Positions 22,141 through 32,419 of a DNA stretch of 64,000 nt are shown piece by piece. The first letter of the stretch is position 1; every line of letters starts with the position of its first letter. Source of the stretch: Triticum aestivum (lineage: Eukaryota > Streptophyta > Magnoliopsida > Poales > Poaceae); contig NC_057795.1 of NCBI RefSeq assembly GCF_018294505.1, positions 232,108,643 to 232,172,642 of the forward strand, read 5' to 3'. The notes beneath the pieces were generated by a model. That model searched no databases. It was not told the DNA's origin and saw nothing but the letters and a program-made list of their open reading frames with translations. A program made the position numbers and the translations under genes.

Positions 22141-24420
22141 ATTCTTAAAGACTCGGGGGCTACATGGGCATGACTCAGTAAATGTTGCCAGTTTAAAGGC
22201 CGTCAGAAAATTTCCGGCTCAAAATGAAGAATTCCGGTTTAGAATCCGGCTCAAGGGAAATTTTTCTCTCACAAAGCATTGAAGCTCAGTATCCGGTTTG
22301 AAATCCGGCTCAAGGGAAATCTATCTCCCACAAAGCTCTGAAGCTTTCAATATCCGGCTCAACGCCCGGTTCAAGAAGAATTCATTACTCACAAGTTTGA
22401 GTTCTCAGAAAAATTGAAGGGACCAAAGAGAGTCTATTGCAAAGCACAACTCAAACATAGGTACCCTGCTTCAAATGACCATTGGGGGCTGATCGTATTC
22501 GAATCTAGCTTAACTCCTTTGGCACAGCTTCTTGATCGTATCCGAATCATAGCTGATCAAACAACTTGATCATTTGGGGGCTGGATCGTATTCGAATCAT
22601 AGCTTAACCCCTTTTGGTCCGACTCTGATCGTATTGGAATCAGAGTTGTTAAAAAAGTCTCAAGGTCATTTGGGGGCTTCCTGTTCAAACATAGGTCGTA
22701 TTCAAATCAAAGAGAACATAGTTGTCGGTACCCTCTTGATCGGTGCAATGCCAAGGCTACTAGGGGGCTTCTTGATCGTATTCGAATCATAGCTTAACCC
22801 CTTTTGGTCTGACTTTGATCTTATTCAAATCAGAGTTGTTAAAAAAGTCTCAAGGTCATTTGGGGGCTTCCTGTTCAAACATAGGTCATATTTGAACCAA
22901 AGAGAACATAGCTGTCGGTACCCTCTTGATGGGCGCAATGCCAAACCCAATAGCGGGCTTACTGATGGTATTCGAATCATAGCTTAACCCCTTTTGGTCC
23001 GGCTTACTGATCGTATTCGAATCAGAAGCCTTGCTTTTTTCTCTCTGTTTGGCTTAAGTTTTTTGAAAACAATCTTTTGGGTTTGTCTTGAGACTTTTTT
23101 GATCATATCTGAGGCATATATATGTGTGGTTTCTATTTAACCCGGCTTGACTTTGGATGATAAGTCGCCAACATATGTAATATTAATACTTGGAAGGTTT
23201 GGCTTCTAAGTTTTGGGTTATCACCCTTATTGCATAGGTATCATAAGCCGACAGTACGATTCAATATCACAGGTATGATATTATCTATACAAGATTATGT
23301 TTAAACCGACCCTGCCTATGGACTTTAAGTCGCCGGTATATTTTGGATTGCTTCATTGGAATCATGCGCTTATCAATCATTGGATTATTGCCCTTATTGG
23401 CTACGGTGATGTAAGCCGGCAGTACGAGCCAATTTCTACATGTATGTTTTCCTGATTATATAAATATGCGAGGTTGGATAAGCCGCCCCGGCTTTTGATG
23501 TTAAGTCGCCAGTATGTTTAGGCTTGAATGGCCTTAATCCTAGTCTTTTCCATAATTGCATAAAGACTATATTATGTTTGGGTTGTTACCCGCCCAGGCT
23601 TTGATGTTAAGTTGCCAGGGCATATGTTGTTTAAACTCTGTGCAGGATTTGCAGAAATATGACTTATATAAATGATTAAGTTCAGGCTCATTATCAAAAT
23701 TGATGCTTCAAAATGATTATCCGTTCTAGATTTTCTCAAAGGCTATAAGCCACCGGGTTATAAAAATTCCGGCTTACAATGGAGGCGTATTAAATCGCCA
23801 TCATCCAAGAGCCGACGGGTTTTTAAATTCCGGATTTACTTTTCAATAGATAAGGTATTCAAAGTCGCTTTGGCGCAATGGCTATTATTTTATCAAGGGA
23901 TATGATTTATTCTACAATGGAAGGAATAGTCCCAAGTTGCTGCAGGCTTACGACCCGGCACTTCGGGGCTACATTATTCAGATTGAGATTATATCAAATA
24001 TGCAAGTCCCATGTCACTGCCAGCATGCACCATGGCACTTGGGTGCTAATGCAAAGTCATTTTTTGGGCTCACTTTATTGAAGATCCGACTCATCACATT
24101 GTAATGAGCCGGCCCTTGAGGGCTACCAATTGCTCCTGTTAAAAATTTAAGGTACACGATTTAAATCCATTATATTGAAAAGGTCTACTACTCAGTTGGT
24201 AGAGTAAAACGCTCTTAACCTTGTGGATGTGGGTTCAAGCCCCATGGTGGAGATTATATCATATGATGTCATTATCAATGAATTATATACAAAAGTCCCT
24301 GCTCATTATTGCATAATGCCCCGGCCCTTGGGGGCTACACTGGTTGAAGTTTTTATGAGCATAAGGCAGTTACAAGTCCTAGGTTGCTACAAGCATGACA
24401 ACCCAACACTTGGGGGCTAC
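22141..24420 (+). repeat. Repeat-rich 3' internal region with 190-bp tandem units and polypurine-like motifs
   Basis: A 190-bp unit is tandemly repeated about 2.4 times at roughly 22574-23030. GATCGTATTCGAATCATAGC-type starts lie at 22584, 22774 and 22964, and CTGTTCAAACATAGG lies at 22681 and 22871. TTGGGGGCT or close forms recur near 22154, 22482, 22574, 22670, 22762, 22860, 24329 and 24410, echoing the true tract at 24811-24820. The same 190-bp unit, reverse-complemented, lies in the Fatima-like element at 47620-47990. From 23040 to 23870 there are degenerate TTAAGTCGCC and AAGCCGGC motifs. Confidence 0.8.
24180..24252 (+). tRNA. tRNA-Lys(CTT)-like pseudo-tRNA inside a retrotransposon
   Basis: The sequence matches plant tRNA-Lys(CTT) over most of its length: D-arm CTCAGTTGGTAGAG (24191-24204), anticodon loop CTCTTAA with CTT (24212-24218), TGTGG variable region, and T-arm GTGGGTTCAAGCCCCAT. 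The T stem and D stem still pair. The anticodon stem has two mismatches, the acceptor stem no longer pairs, and there are two extra bases before the D-arm, so it is a relic. The B-box form GGTTCAAGCCC (24232-24242) fits the pol III consensus. It lies in the 3' part of an element whose primer site is complementary to tRNA-Lys. It is most likely captured primer tRNA or a tRNA-derived insertion, not a working gene. Confidence 0.8.
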
Positions 24421-24810
24421 AGGTGATATGCATATAAGGGAGAAAAAATCTTCAAATTCTCAGTTTCAAGCAGACCAGATTGACCCGGTGTCTGCAACAA
24501 TCATGACCCCGTGTCGGCAAAAATTATGACTTGGCATCATCTATTTATAACCCGGTAATTTTGGTAATCATAAATTGGCAAGTTTCTACATCTTCAAGCC
24601 GGCTAAAAATCAGATGAGTATTTCAAGACCAACATTTTTGTCAAGTCAGAGCATTGAAGGCCGACTCAAATGGATTCTTTATTCACAATATTTCTTCTAC
24701 AAGAAAATTGTTTATATAGTTGGTCTATTGACTCGGACTTTCCAGAAGGAGGAAATGACAAGGACTTAAGGATGATCAGGGTCAGTTTAACATGGATAAA
24801 TCCAAATTAA
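24421..24810 (+). mobile_element. Non-coding stretch before the polypurine tract
   Basis: AT-rich sequence with scattered GACCCGGTGTC-like pieces. I see no gene, repeat array or enzyme fragment here. Confidence 0.6.
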
Positions 24811-24822
24811 ACTGGGGGCTAA
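24811..24822 (+). promoter_or_regulatory. Polypurine tract
   Basis: ACTGGGGGCTAA abuts the 3' LTR start TGTCGGGG (24823). It is the same arrangement as CTGGGGCCTAA before the Fatima-like LTR on the other strand at 27342. Confidence 0.75.
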
Positions 24823-25458
24823 TGTCGGGGATATACCCCGCGGTATGACCCGGCCGGAAGTATGACCCGCCGGACTTGGCGTTTCATTGGTAACCCGCCA
24901 GAGGATTGGCGACTCACGAGTCTGGCGGCTCACCGGTCTGATGACTTACGAGCCTGGCGACACACTAATGGTTCCGACAGCAGGTCAGATAGAAGACTAG
25001 GCCTAAGGCCCAGAAGGCAGAATTATGTTATGATGGGCCGGCCTGAGAGGAAAGCGTAAAGAATATTCCCTTACAAAGGAAGCAAGACTAGGACTCCACT
25101 TGTAATAGGCTAGTCCTAATCCTAATAGGACTCCACATGTAACCCACCCCTTCAACTTACATAAGGAGGGGCAGGGCACCCCAAGAGGGACAAGCAAGAA
25201 AACAATCGCTAAGGCTAGACACAACTTGAGGAGAGCCGGTTATACGACGTCTCCCTCATGAGCATAATGAGACCTAGCCACAAACAACATGTAGGGCTTT
25301 TACCGGACGATGTTTCTCGGGGCTCGAAGCTGTCTAAATCCTTGTCTTGTGTGTTGCGTCTCTCATCCCGATCAACCCCTCTCAAGCTACCACATAGATG
25401 TGTTGGCCTCACGACTAAGTCCTCACACTAGGACATCTGCCGTGACGTTTCCACGACA
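24823..25458 (+). mobile_element. 3' LTR of the non-autonomous gypsy element
   Basis: It runs from TGTCGGGGATATACC to TTTCCACGACA. The better-preserved start shows that the 5' LTR start (TGTCAGG) has mutated. AGATT follows as target-site copy. Confidence 0.85.
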
Positions 25459-25645
25459 AGATTCCTGAGCTTTGAGCTTGAGCCAATCCTTTGTCCTTAG
25501 CATCTTGAAGGGGTTCCACATCCTCTTGTCCATGCCACTCCACTGTTGGACTTATCTGAAATACACTCGATAAAATTATCAGTCCAACAAGAGGTATGTT
25601 GACATTAATTACCAAAATCACCCAGGGAGCACTTGTGCTTTCAAT
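25459..25645 (-). mobile_element. Copia 3' LTR, right part
   Basis: This continues the LTR after the 18884-25458 insertion and ends GCACTTGTGCTTTCA on the plus strand, so the LTR starts TGAAAGCACAAGTGC on its own strand. The adjoining AT-and-purine tract confirms the internal boundary. Confidence 0.8.
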
Positions 25646-26816
25646 GTCCCCCTTTTTGGTAATTGATGACAACATACATCAAAGCTTTTAGATAGAGATC
25701 TAGAGAAAGGCTAGTAAAGCTTTGGAAGGACATGTAACATGCATAGACTCCCCCTACATGTATGAAATCATGAAAATATGGAACATAAGATCATGTGAGT
25801 GCATAATCATGACAGAGCAAGCAATGAGTTACATGTATCTTGGCTATATGCATCAGAGTAAATGGTGTGAATATGAGAAAGTACCTTCATGCTTATGAGT
25901 CCTTCTTGCAAACAATATGTACATCAGCAAGAGATCCTCATGCACATGAGTGTGATGCATATACTTACTTTGTGGTCTTGAGATAGCTTTGGAAGAGATG
26001 AACCTGAGTAAACAAGGTTAGACAACACAGAAACATCTACTAAGCAGAACAAGAGCAGTAAACCACAAGAGTACCAAGATTTGGGATGACACGTATAGAG
26101 TGAGTACTAGGTACTCTATTTGAGTGTAGACATGTCTCCAAAGGTAAAGATATGCAATGAATTTGAAGATTTCCTTCCCTTAGATGTATTGCTCCCCCTG
26201 AATCTTATATGGGATATCGGGAGAAGATAGGGAATAGAAAATCAGAGCAAAGGAAACACACAATCAATATGAACAACATGAACATGTCTTTCCCCTCTAA
26301 AGACATGTAACTTCTATCCTCTTTGAATACCAAGCAACTGGGGTCTTTCTATGATGTGATTATTTATCTCTCTTTCCCACTTTTGATATGATTAAGCTTT
26401 GATGTGAACTCTCTCTCCCCCTTTGACATCAATTTCCAAGAAGGGTCTTCTCTGGAGTGTGAGTCAAAAATTGGATTGGTCCTTGAGTCACATGGCAAAG
26501 TAGCAGGGAAAAATAAAGTGCTGGTAGAGGAAAAGAATCATGGAGTGGAGCAGGAACAAAATGTGGAGGAAGCAAATGACAAAGTGTTTTCTTAGCATTG
26601 AGATTGGCTACACAGAGTTGTTTTCTTCGGTGTCACCGAAAAGTTTTGGTTTGAACGAAAGAGACAAGTCGGTGTGTCCGAGTTCATCACATAGAAAATC
26701 CACCAGTCAACTTAGCTCACTAAGCAAATAAGATCTCACAAGGATTTTCAAGGAATTGGATGCAGGGATATGCAGAACAGAAGAAATCGGGATGAAGTTT
26801 TTTTTGAAAGGGGAAC
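25646..26816 (-). mobile_element. Copia 3' internal non-coding region (outer part)
   Basis: It starts with the polypurine tract (minus strand CCAAAAAGGGGGA, 25649-25661). No conserved protein is readable. The region ends at the target duplication GGAAC (26812-26816) of the Fatima-like insertion and continues at 55220. Confidence 0.7.
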
Positions 26817-27341
26817 TATCGTGGAATTGTCACGTCAGATGTCCTAGTGAAAGGACTTTGTCGTGGAGCCATCGCAACTAGGAAGCTTAAAGCGGTTAAT
26901 TGGGACAAAGGACACGAGAGAGTTATACTAGTTCGGCCCCTTACGGTGAAGGTAAAGCCTACGTCTAGTTGGGTTGGTATTGCTTGATGTTTCGATGACC
27001 AGGGAGCGAGATACGCTATGCCCGGTTCTCGATGAGTTGTTTTCTTGCCCTAAGCCACCAGCGGGTTGTCCCCTTATATACACGGGTGGATGCCCTGCGG
27101 CCTACAGAGTCCCGGCCGACTCATAGACAGTGTTTGGCTTGGTGACTAGTTAAGTCTACCTTATGTTACAAGTCATATCGTCATGGCGGTTTACCACTAT
27201 GGGCCTTAAGCCGCCTGCGGGCCTTAGACCCTTTATTGAACCGCCATCTTCATGCTTGGTCTTGGGCTTCTCTCTGGTGAATCTTCTTTGCGTAACCTGG
27301 CCCCTCCTGGGCGGTTTACACAAATAGTTATATCCCCAACA
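26817..27341 (-). mobile_element. 3' LTR of the Fatima-like element
   Basis: On the plus strand it runs from TATCGTGGAATTGTCACG (the terminal TG has become TA) to TATATCCCCAACA. It differs from the 5' LTR at about five positions in the first 110 bases, so the insertion is not very recent. The polypurine tract reads CTGGGGCCTAA on the minus strand next to 27342. Confidence 0.88.
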
Positions 27342-27625
27342 TTAGGCCCCAGATTGATTTGAACCGGTTCATGTCAATCTTAAAATACCTTAAGAAATAA
27401 CCTTCTGCCTTCTGCCTGTGCAAAGGGTTTTAACCCGCCATGATGTCATCTTCTGGATCTGCGTTAACCCGTCATGATGTCATCTTTACTTAAATTCATA
27501 TTTTACTCCACCATATCCTCCAATGGATCTTTGCTTTTACTGACCGTTCCGAAAACCAAGGCGTTGGGGCCGCTGGATAATGATGTTTAGTCTCCTCGTT
27601 TCTCGGGCCGTCTCAGTCGGTCCCT

Positions 27626-27633
27626 TATAAATA
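27626..27633 (+). promoter_or_regulatory. TATA box of the antisense accessory gene
   Basis: TATAAATA in a CCTTATAAATAGGCAC context lies about 285 bp inside the 3' LTR boundary. It is followed by a pyrimidine-rich leader (CTTCTTCCTCTCGCTGTCTC) typical of plant 5' UTRs. It faces away from the LTR, opposite to gag-pol. Confidence 0.65.
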
Positions 27634-27655
27634 GGCACGACCTAGGTCTTCCATT

Positions 27656-28413
27656 CTCCCCCTTCGTTCGTCTTCTTCCTCTCGCTGTCTCTCTACCGCT
27701 TAGAGTTTCGCCGCCATCGCCGCCGCAGATCTCCTCGTCTTCACCAACTCAGGCCGCTGCATCAACATGACTTGACCAGAAATACTCGACGGACCTCCGC
27801 AGCAACTCTGCATCTGTAAGTTTCTTCCTCCCTGCTCCTCAGATCTGCATTAAGATTTTCGAGTTCGTCGGTGTTCATTGCCGTCCGTTACGAACCCTTG
27901 ATAGATTCCACCTCCAACGCCTCTTTCTGATCTTAAGACAGTATAAAACCGCTGCGGTAACTGTTTCGCACTCATTTCGAATGCAAATAGATCCCTTTTC
28001 GCTTGCAGATAGGCCTCCTTCAAGTTTATGAAATCATCTGCACTGGTTTCTAGGTTTAGAAACATTTCCTTTTCTGCACACCTATTTGATCCAAATTAAT
28101 CGCTGCCAGTTGCGAAACTTGTTTGTGCGACACTTAGGCAAAAAACTGTTTCTGTTAGGCCCATTTAACTCTAGCGGCTCTCATTGTCGGCTTAAAATAG
28201 ACAATGTTAATCGACAGTCTTGCTAGTTCCTGGCGGCTTAAAATAACTTAACTATTACTGATTCCCATAGCGTCTTAGATAACCAGATATAATTAGCCAT
28301 ATGTCATTAGGCCCCGTCTTAAGTCGCCATTTTGAATAGACTTGAAAATACCTTCCTTCCAGGTTAAAATTGAACTGGAGCTTCTTATTTTGTCATAGGC
28401 TTCCACTTACGTC
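27656..28413 (+). promoter_or_regulatory. 5' UTR with leader intron of the antisense accessory gene
   Basis: The expected start site is about 30 bp after the TATA box. A good donor (CATCT|GTAAGT, intron from 27816) and acceptor (TTTTGTCATAG, ending 28398) bracket a T-rich intron of about 580 bp. The second leader exon reaches the start codon at 28414 in a favourable GTCATGG context. The splice sites are predicted from sequence only. Confidence 0.55.
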
Positions 28414-29709
28414 ATGGCACCTAAGGCAACCAGGGCTCCTATGACCTATAATTGGGTCCAATCCACTGTCACAAAAAGCAAATTGTCTGAATTTGTGAAG
28501 TCTGGCCATCTGCCCAAGAAGGAGGCCATGTTTTATCGTGCCCCTGACCCGTCCGAGGAGAAACCTCAGCCCAAAGAAGGGGAGGTGATTGTTTTTACGG
28601 ATCATATGAGCCGGGGATTTGCTCCACCCGGTTCAAAATTCTTCAAGGATGTTTTGCATTTCTTTGACCTGAGACCTCTAGACATTGGACCCAATTCCGT
28701 GTCAAATATCTGCAACTTCCAAGTTTTCTGCGAAGTGTACTTGGGAGAAGATCCCAATCTACTTTTGTTCAGAGAACTATTCTATTTAAACCGGCAGAAT
28801 GAACGTGCTAACGGGCCCAGTCTTGAACTTGGTGGCATCTCGATTCAGCGGCGGAGAGACTGCCTTTTTCCTTATGCTGAACTGCCGAGTCATCCAAAGG
28901 ATTGGAATCATACGTGGTTCTATTGCCAGGACACTTCTCCAGCTGACGAGAACCCTCTGCCCGGCTTCCGCGCTTTGCGCCTTGAAACAAATCACCCGCT
29001 GCCGGATAAGCTAACCGCTGTTGAACGTCTATCACTTGCCCCTACCATCAAGAAGATCAAAGCCCTCTTAGGCAATGGTTTGAATGGTATTGATTTGGTG
29101 CGAGTCTGGATCTCCTGGCGGGTGGTCCCGTTAAGCCGCTGCCCCGGCTTAATGTGCTCTTACACTGGCGAAAAGGATGACCCGTTGCGCCACAGTCCTG
29201 ATGACTTACCAGATGATATGATTGAAGTTACGACCCAGACCTTGTTGAAAGAAGGCACGGTGACTAGTAATGCCTTTGGCTTACTTCCCTTCTGCAAGAA
29301 GAACCCGGCCCCTGCAGTAAGTCATCAACCTCAATGGATACTCTTTACTATGTTACACCTTGCTTTTACTCATAACCCCTTATCATTTTTTTATAGGTCG
29401 ATAACAACTTCTGGAAGGTCAAGTATGACCATGAAGCGGCCAAACAAGCCAGAGCGGCAAAAAGAGCCAAAAGGAAAGCCGCCAAGACTGGAACTTCGAA
29501 GAAGAGGAAGCCAAGCGCTTCAGATATGTTTAAACTTGACGATACTGATGACAATGAAGAAGAGGTAACTTCTAACTCCCTTGACTCTTTATCATCACCT
29601 TACTGACATTAAATCTTTCCAGGAAGACACGGGGAACAGCCGAGCCGTGGAGGAAGAGGTAACTATAATCTCCTCCGACTCCGAGCCCCTGCCGCATCAG
29701 AAAATTTGA
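28414..29709 (+). CDS. Antisense accessory protein of the Fatima-like element, exons 1-3 (gypsy-type transposon domain)
   Basis: Exon 1 (28414-29316, 301 codons) begins MAPKATRAP. Its core (VIVFTDHMSRGFAPP, LHFFDLRPLDIGPNSV, FQVFCEVYLGEDPN at about residues 60-120, then WYC and EERL-like segments) resembles the domain annotated as 'putative gypsy type transposon' (PF04195, from memory). Intron 1 (29317-29396, GTAAGT...TTATAG) and intron 2 (29565-29622, GTAACT...TTCCAG) are both phase 0. Exon 2 encodes a Lys/Arg-rich, nuclear-signal-like stretch and then an acidic tail. Exon 3 reads 28 codons to a TGA at 29707, which may be a lesion. It lies opposite to gag-pol, with its own TATA box. Its function is unknown; a regulatory or nuclear role is only a guess. 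Confidence 0.7.
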
Positions 29710-31902
29710 AGAGTAACCCGGAAAGTAAGATTTTCACATCCTTTGGCTTACCAAGATCCTCAATTTCTTTTGAAGCAACAACAATTAGAAAGCCGGAGGC
29801 AGACCCGGACCAGCAAGGATGTAGAGCTCTCCTCCGGCTTACCTGACGTAATCAGGAAGCGACGAACTAAGGTTATTTCCGATTTATGTTCTGTTTTACC
29901 TTTGGCGGGTTTAATTCGTCAACCTCTCAATTCATCTGACTCCAATTATCAGGATACCTCTCCTTCCTCTGGCGAGTCTATGCAATCTAACATGCCGGCT
30001 TTCAAAACTGCCCCCGGGTAATGTAATTTTGTTTACCTTATGCTTTACCTTACCCATGCTTTTGCACTCATCCTTCTGTCTTTGTCCACAGCATGCAAGA
30101 GAAGCCCAGTAAGAGGGCAAAAAAGAGTAAGCCATCCCAAGACCCGGTCGCGACTGAACCGGAGCTTGGTACGGCTGCTCCTGACAGCTCTATCCATCAG
30201 TCGCCGCCTACCCAGCCTATGACATTCCAACACCAACCTCTGATCCACCCGCCGAAGATACTCTCAACAACTCTAATAAACTGGAAGCTCCTAGCCCGGC
30301 CAAGACAATTGATCCGGAAGTTGAGATTCTGAAGACTCTGTTTGTTGAGCCGGGGCGGCCCACTGTCCTTGCCAAGTGCTGTGCTAAGGAGGAACTTCTG
30401 GAATGCCGAAAGGCCAAGCTAGACATTGCTGACTATACTCATTTAAGCATTGGAGATATAATCTCTGGCTATCTTAATCAAGTACATAGCAGCCGTGACC
30501 TAGAAATTGACATGGTAAAGCAAATACAACAAAAATCTGAGGTATAACTTATGCCCCTTTTCTGAATCATACTTACTGTATCAGCCCCCAAGTCTATTGC
30601 TTATGAATAAATATGTTGTAGACTTAGAAAACTGCTTAGCACTGCTCTGTCCGGTTTAGAAAGAAGATATTTAACCCGGTTGTAACATGATACCTTGAAC
30701 TTGCGATACACATTAGCCCCCAAGTGTCAAGTATCTTTGCTTTCAAAGTGCTTGGGACCTAATTTGCATGAACTGACATTGTTAGTTAAAATTCTTCAGC
30801 ATACATTAGCCCCCAAGTGTCAAGTATCTTTGCTTGCAAAGTGCTTGGGACTTAATGTTATCTTACCATGATTCTGACTATAACCCGGCATCAATGCAGG
30901 CCACCATAAGTCAATTTGAGTCGGAGATTGCTGACCTGAAGAGCCGTCTGACAGCTCAAGAACTTGAAATTCAAAAGGCCAACTCCAAATTTGAATTCAG
31001 CGTCTTTGAACAAGAGAAGCTGAAGAAGAATTTTGAGGCAGAGAAGAAAATCTGGGCTGATGAGAAGGCCCTCTAGTAACCCGGGTCGAGACAGCAGAAA
31101 CATCACTTGCAGAAGCAACAGCCGAGCTGTCCGGCTTAAAGCGCCAGATATCTCAAATGGTCTCAGCCATCTTCGGTAAGTTACTGTATATAACCTCAAA
31201 TATTGTAATCCTTACTTTGATGACTATTTTAATCGTCATCTCCAGCTCACCTTATGTTTATGAATGCAGGCCCTAGGAGCACAAACCTCAAGCAGAACAT
31301 GTTGATCAAACTGAAAGCGGTTTACACTCTAGTGGAGCAACTGTACACCGGGTCACAACGTGCTTTGGCCGTTGTAGCTTTATCAAATGACATTCCCCAC
31401 CTCCTGCGAGACGTGCTGAAGTGTCTTGCTGTACTACCTCAATGGGTCCAAGATCTAAGGCAGGCGTCCTCAAGAGCCGGGGCCATAGCCGGGTTGAGCC
31501 GGGCAAAAGCATGGATTCTAGAACTAGACCCGGCCGACCTCGCTCTTGGATACCCGAGTCTGAAAGAGGATGGGATCGTATTTGATGAACAGGATTTCAC
31601 CGCCCGCGTCAAAGATATATGCCCCGTGGCTACTCTCATTGGGAATGATACTGACCTGACCAAGTATCAGCCGGGCTATGACAGTGAGAACCAGAGAATC
31701 CCAACACCTCCCTATGATGAAGTCAGCCTGATCCCTCCAACTCGTAAGCATACCTTTGCCCCTGAAGTGGACCCAGCCAGTTTAATAGATGATGAAGCTG
31801 AGTTTGAAGCCTTGAGTGGCATTGACTGGGCCTCGTCAACCTTCCAGGACAGGGCAGCCGACGGAGAGGCGGAGAAGGATAACCCGGAATCTTCAAGCCC
31901 AC
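29710..31902 (+). pseudogene. Downstream exons of the antisense accessory gene (damaged)
   Basis: Several coding blocks follow. About 29743-30018 is Ser/Pro-rich and ends at donor GG|GTAATG. About 30092-30541 has a basic start KRAKKSK, then a helical block ending KQIQQKSE|GTATAA. 30900-31175 is coiled-coil-like and Glu/Lys-rich, and ends TTCG|GTAAG. The last runs from 31270. Phases match: 30541 to 30900 is phase 0, and 31175 to 31270 completes a split Gly codon. Lesions include a frameshift near 30250-30300, another near 31072 and the doubtful stop at 29707. The last exon is cut at 31902 by the CCCAC-flanked insertion. Its final four codons and TGA lie at 47032-47042. No enzyme domain is recognised in these exons. 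Confidence 0.65.
30711..30856 (+). repeat. Direct repeat of about 50 bp in an intron of the antisense gene
   Basis: ATTAGCCCCCAAGTGTCAAG and the following TATCTTTGCTT..CAAAGTGCTTGGGAC occur at about 30713 and 30806, nearly identical, 93 bp apart. CCCCCAAG is the complement of the CTTGGGGG motif seen in the related elements, so on the gag-pol strand it is polypurine-like. Confidence 0.75.
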
Positions 31903-32374
31903 TGAGGGAGTCTCAGACTAGGGGGTGTCCGGTTAGCCGAACTATCATCTTCGGCCAGACTCCTGGACTATGAAGATACAAGATTGAAGACTTCGTCCCG
32001 TGTCCAGATGGGACTTTCCTTGGCGTGGAAGGCGAGCTTGGTGATACGGATATGTAGATCTACTACCATTGTAACCGACTCTGTGTAACCCTAACCTCTT
32101 CGGTGTCTATATAAACCGAAGGGTTTTAGTCCATAGGACGAACAACAATCATACCATAGGCTAGCTTCTAGGGTTTAGCCTCTCTGATCTCGTGGTAGAT
32201 CTACTCTTGTACTACCCATATCATCAATATCAATCAAGCAGGAGTAGGGTTTTACCTCCATCGAGAGGGCCCGAACCTGGGTAAAAACATCGTGTCCCTT
32301 GTCTCCTGTTACCATCCGCCTAGACGCACAGTTCAGGACCCCCTACCCGAGATCCGCCGGTTTTGACACCGACA
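31903..32374 (+). mobile_element. 5' LTR of the Tat-like element
   Basis: It runs from TGAGGGAGTC to TTGACACCGACA, with TATATAAA at 32108-32115. By eye it differs from 46554-47026 at about eight of the first 145 positions, mostly transitions. The primer site follows. Confidence 0.88.
32108..32115 (+). promoter_or_regulatory. LTR TATA box
   Basis: TATATAAA lies about 205 bp into the LTR and is conserved in the 3' LTR at 46760-46767. Confidence 0.6.
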
Positions 32375-32375
32375 T

Positions 32376-32393
32376 TGGTGCTTTCATTGAGAG
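32376..32393 (+). promoter_or_regulatory. Primer-binding site (tRNA identity uncertain)
   Basis: TGGTGCTTTCATTGAGAG follows the LTR by one base and has the TGG start required to pair with CCA. Its complement would be a tRNA with acceptor GCUUUCA, possibly tRNA-Thr. I could not confirm this from memory. Confidence 0.55.
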
Positions 32394-32419
32394 TTCCTCT
32401 GTCGTCATCTTTAGGCCCG

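Larger units (their letters stand above)
18884..25458 (+). mobile_element. Non-autonomous gypsy element with tRNA-Lys primer site
   Basis: This 6.6 kb element has LTRs 18884-19499 and 24823-25458, an excellent tRNA-Lys primer-binding site and a polypurine tract. No frame encodes gag, protease, reverse transcriptase or integrase, so it is a LARD-like passenger. Flanks are CGATT (18879-18883) and AGATT (25459-25463), a 4-of-5 duplication. It interrupts the copia 3' LTR. Its LTR start (TGTCGGGGATATACC), polypurine context (ACTGGGGGCTAA) and 190-bp repeats link it to the Fatima-like element at 26817-55214. Confidence 0.85.

Noticed and set aside
22574..23030. CRISPR-like array
   Set aside because: The repeat unit is 190 bp in direct tandem without constant short repeats and unique spacers, and the genome is a plant.
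24180..24252. Functional tRNA-Lys gene
   Set aside because: The acceptor stem does not pair, the anticodon stem has mismatches and two bases are inserted before the D-arm. It is kept as a relic only.
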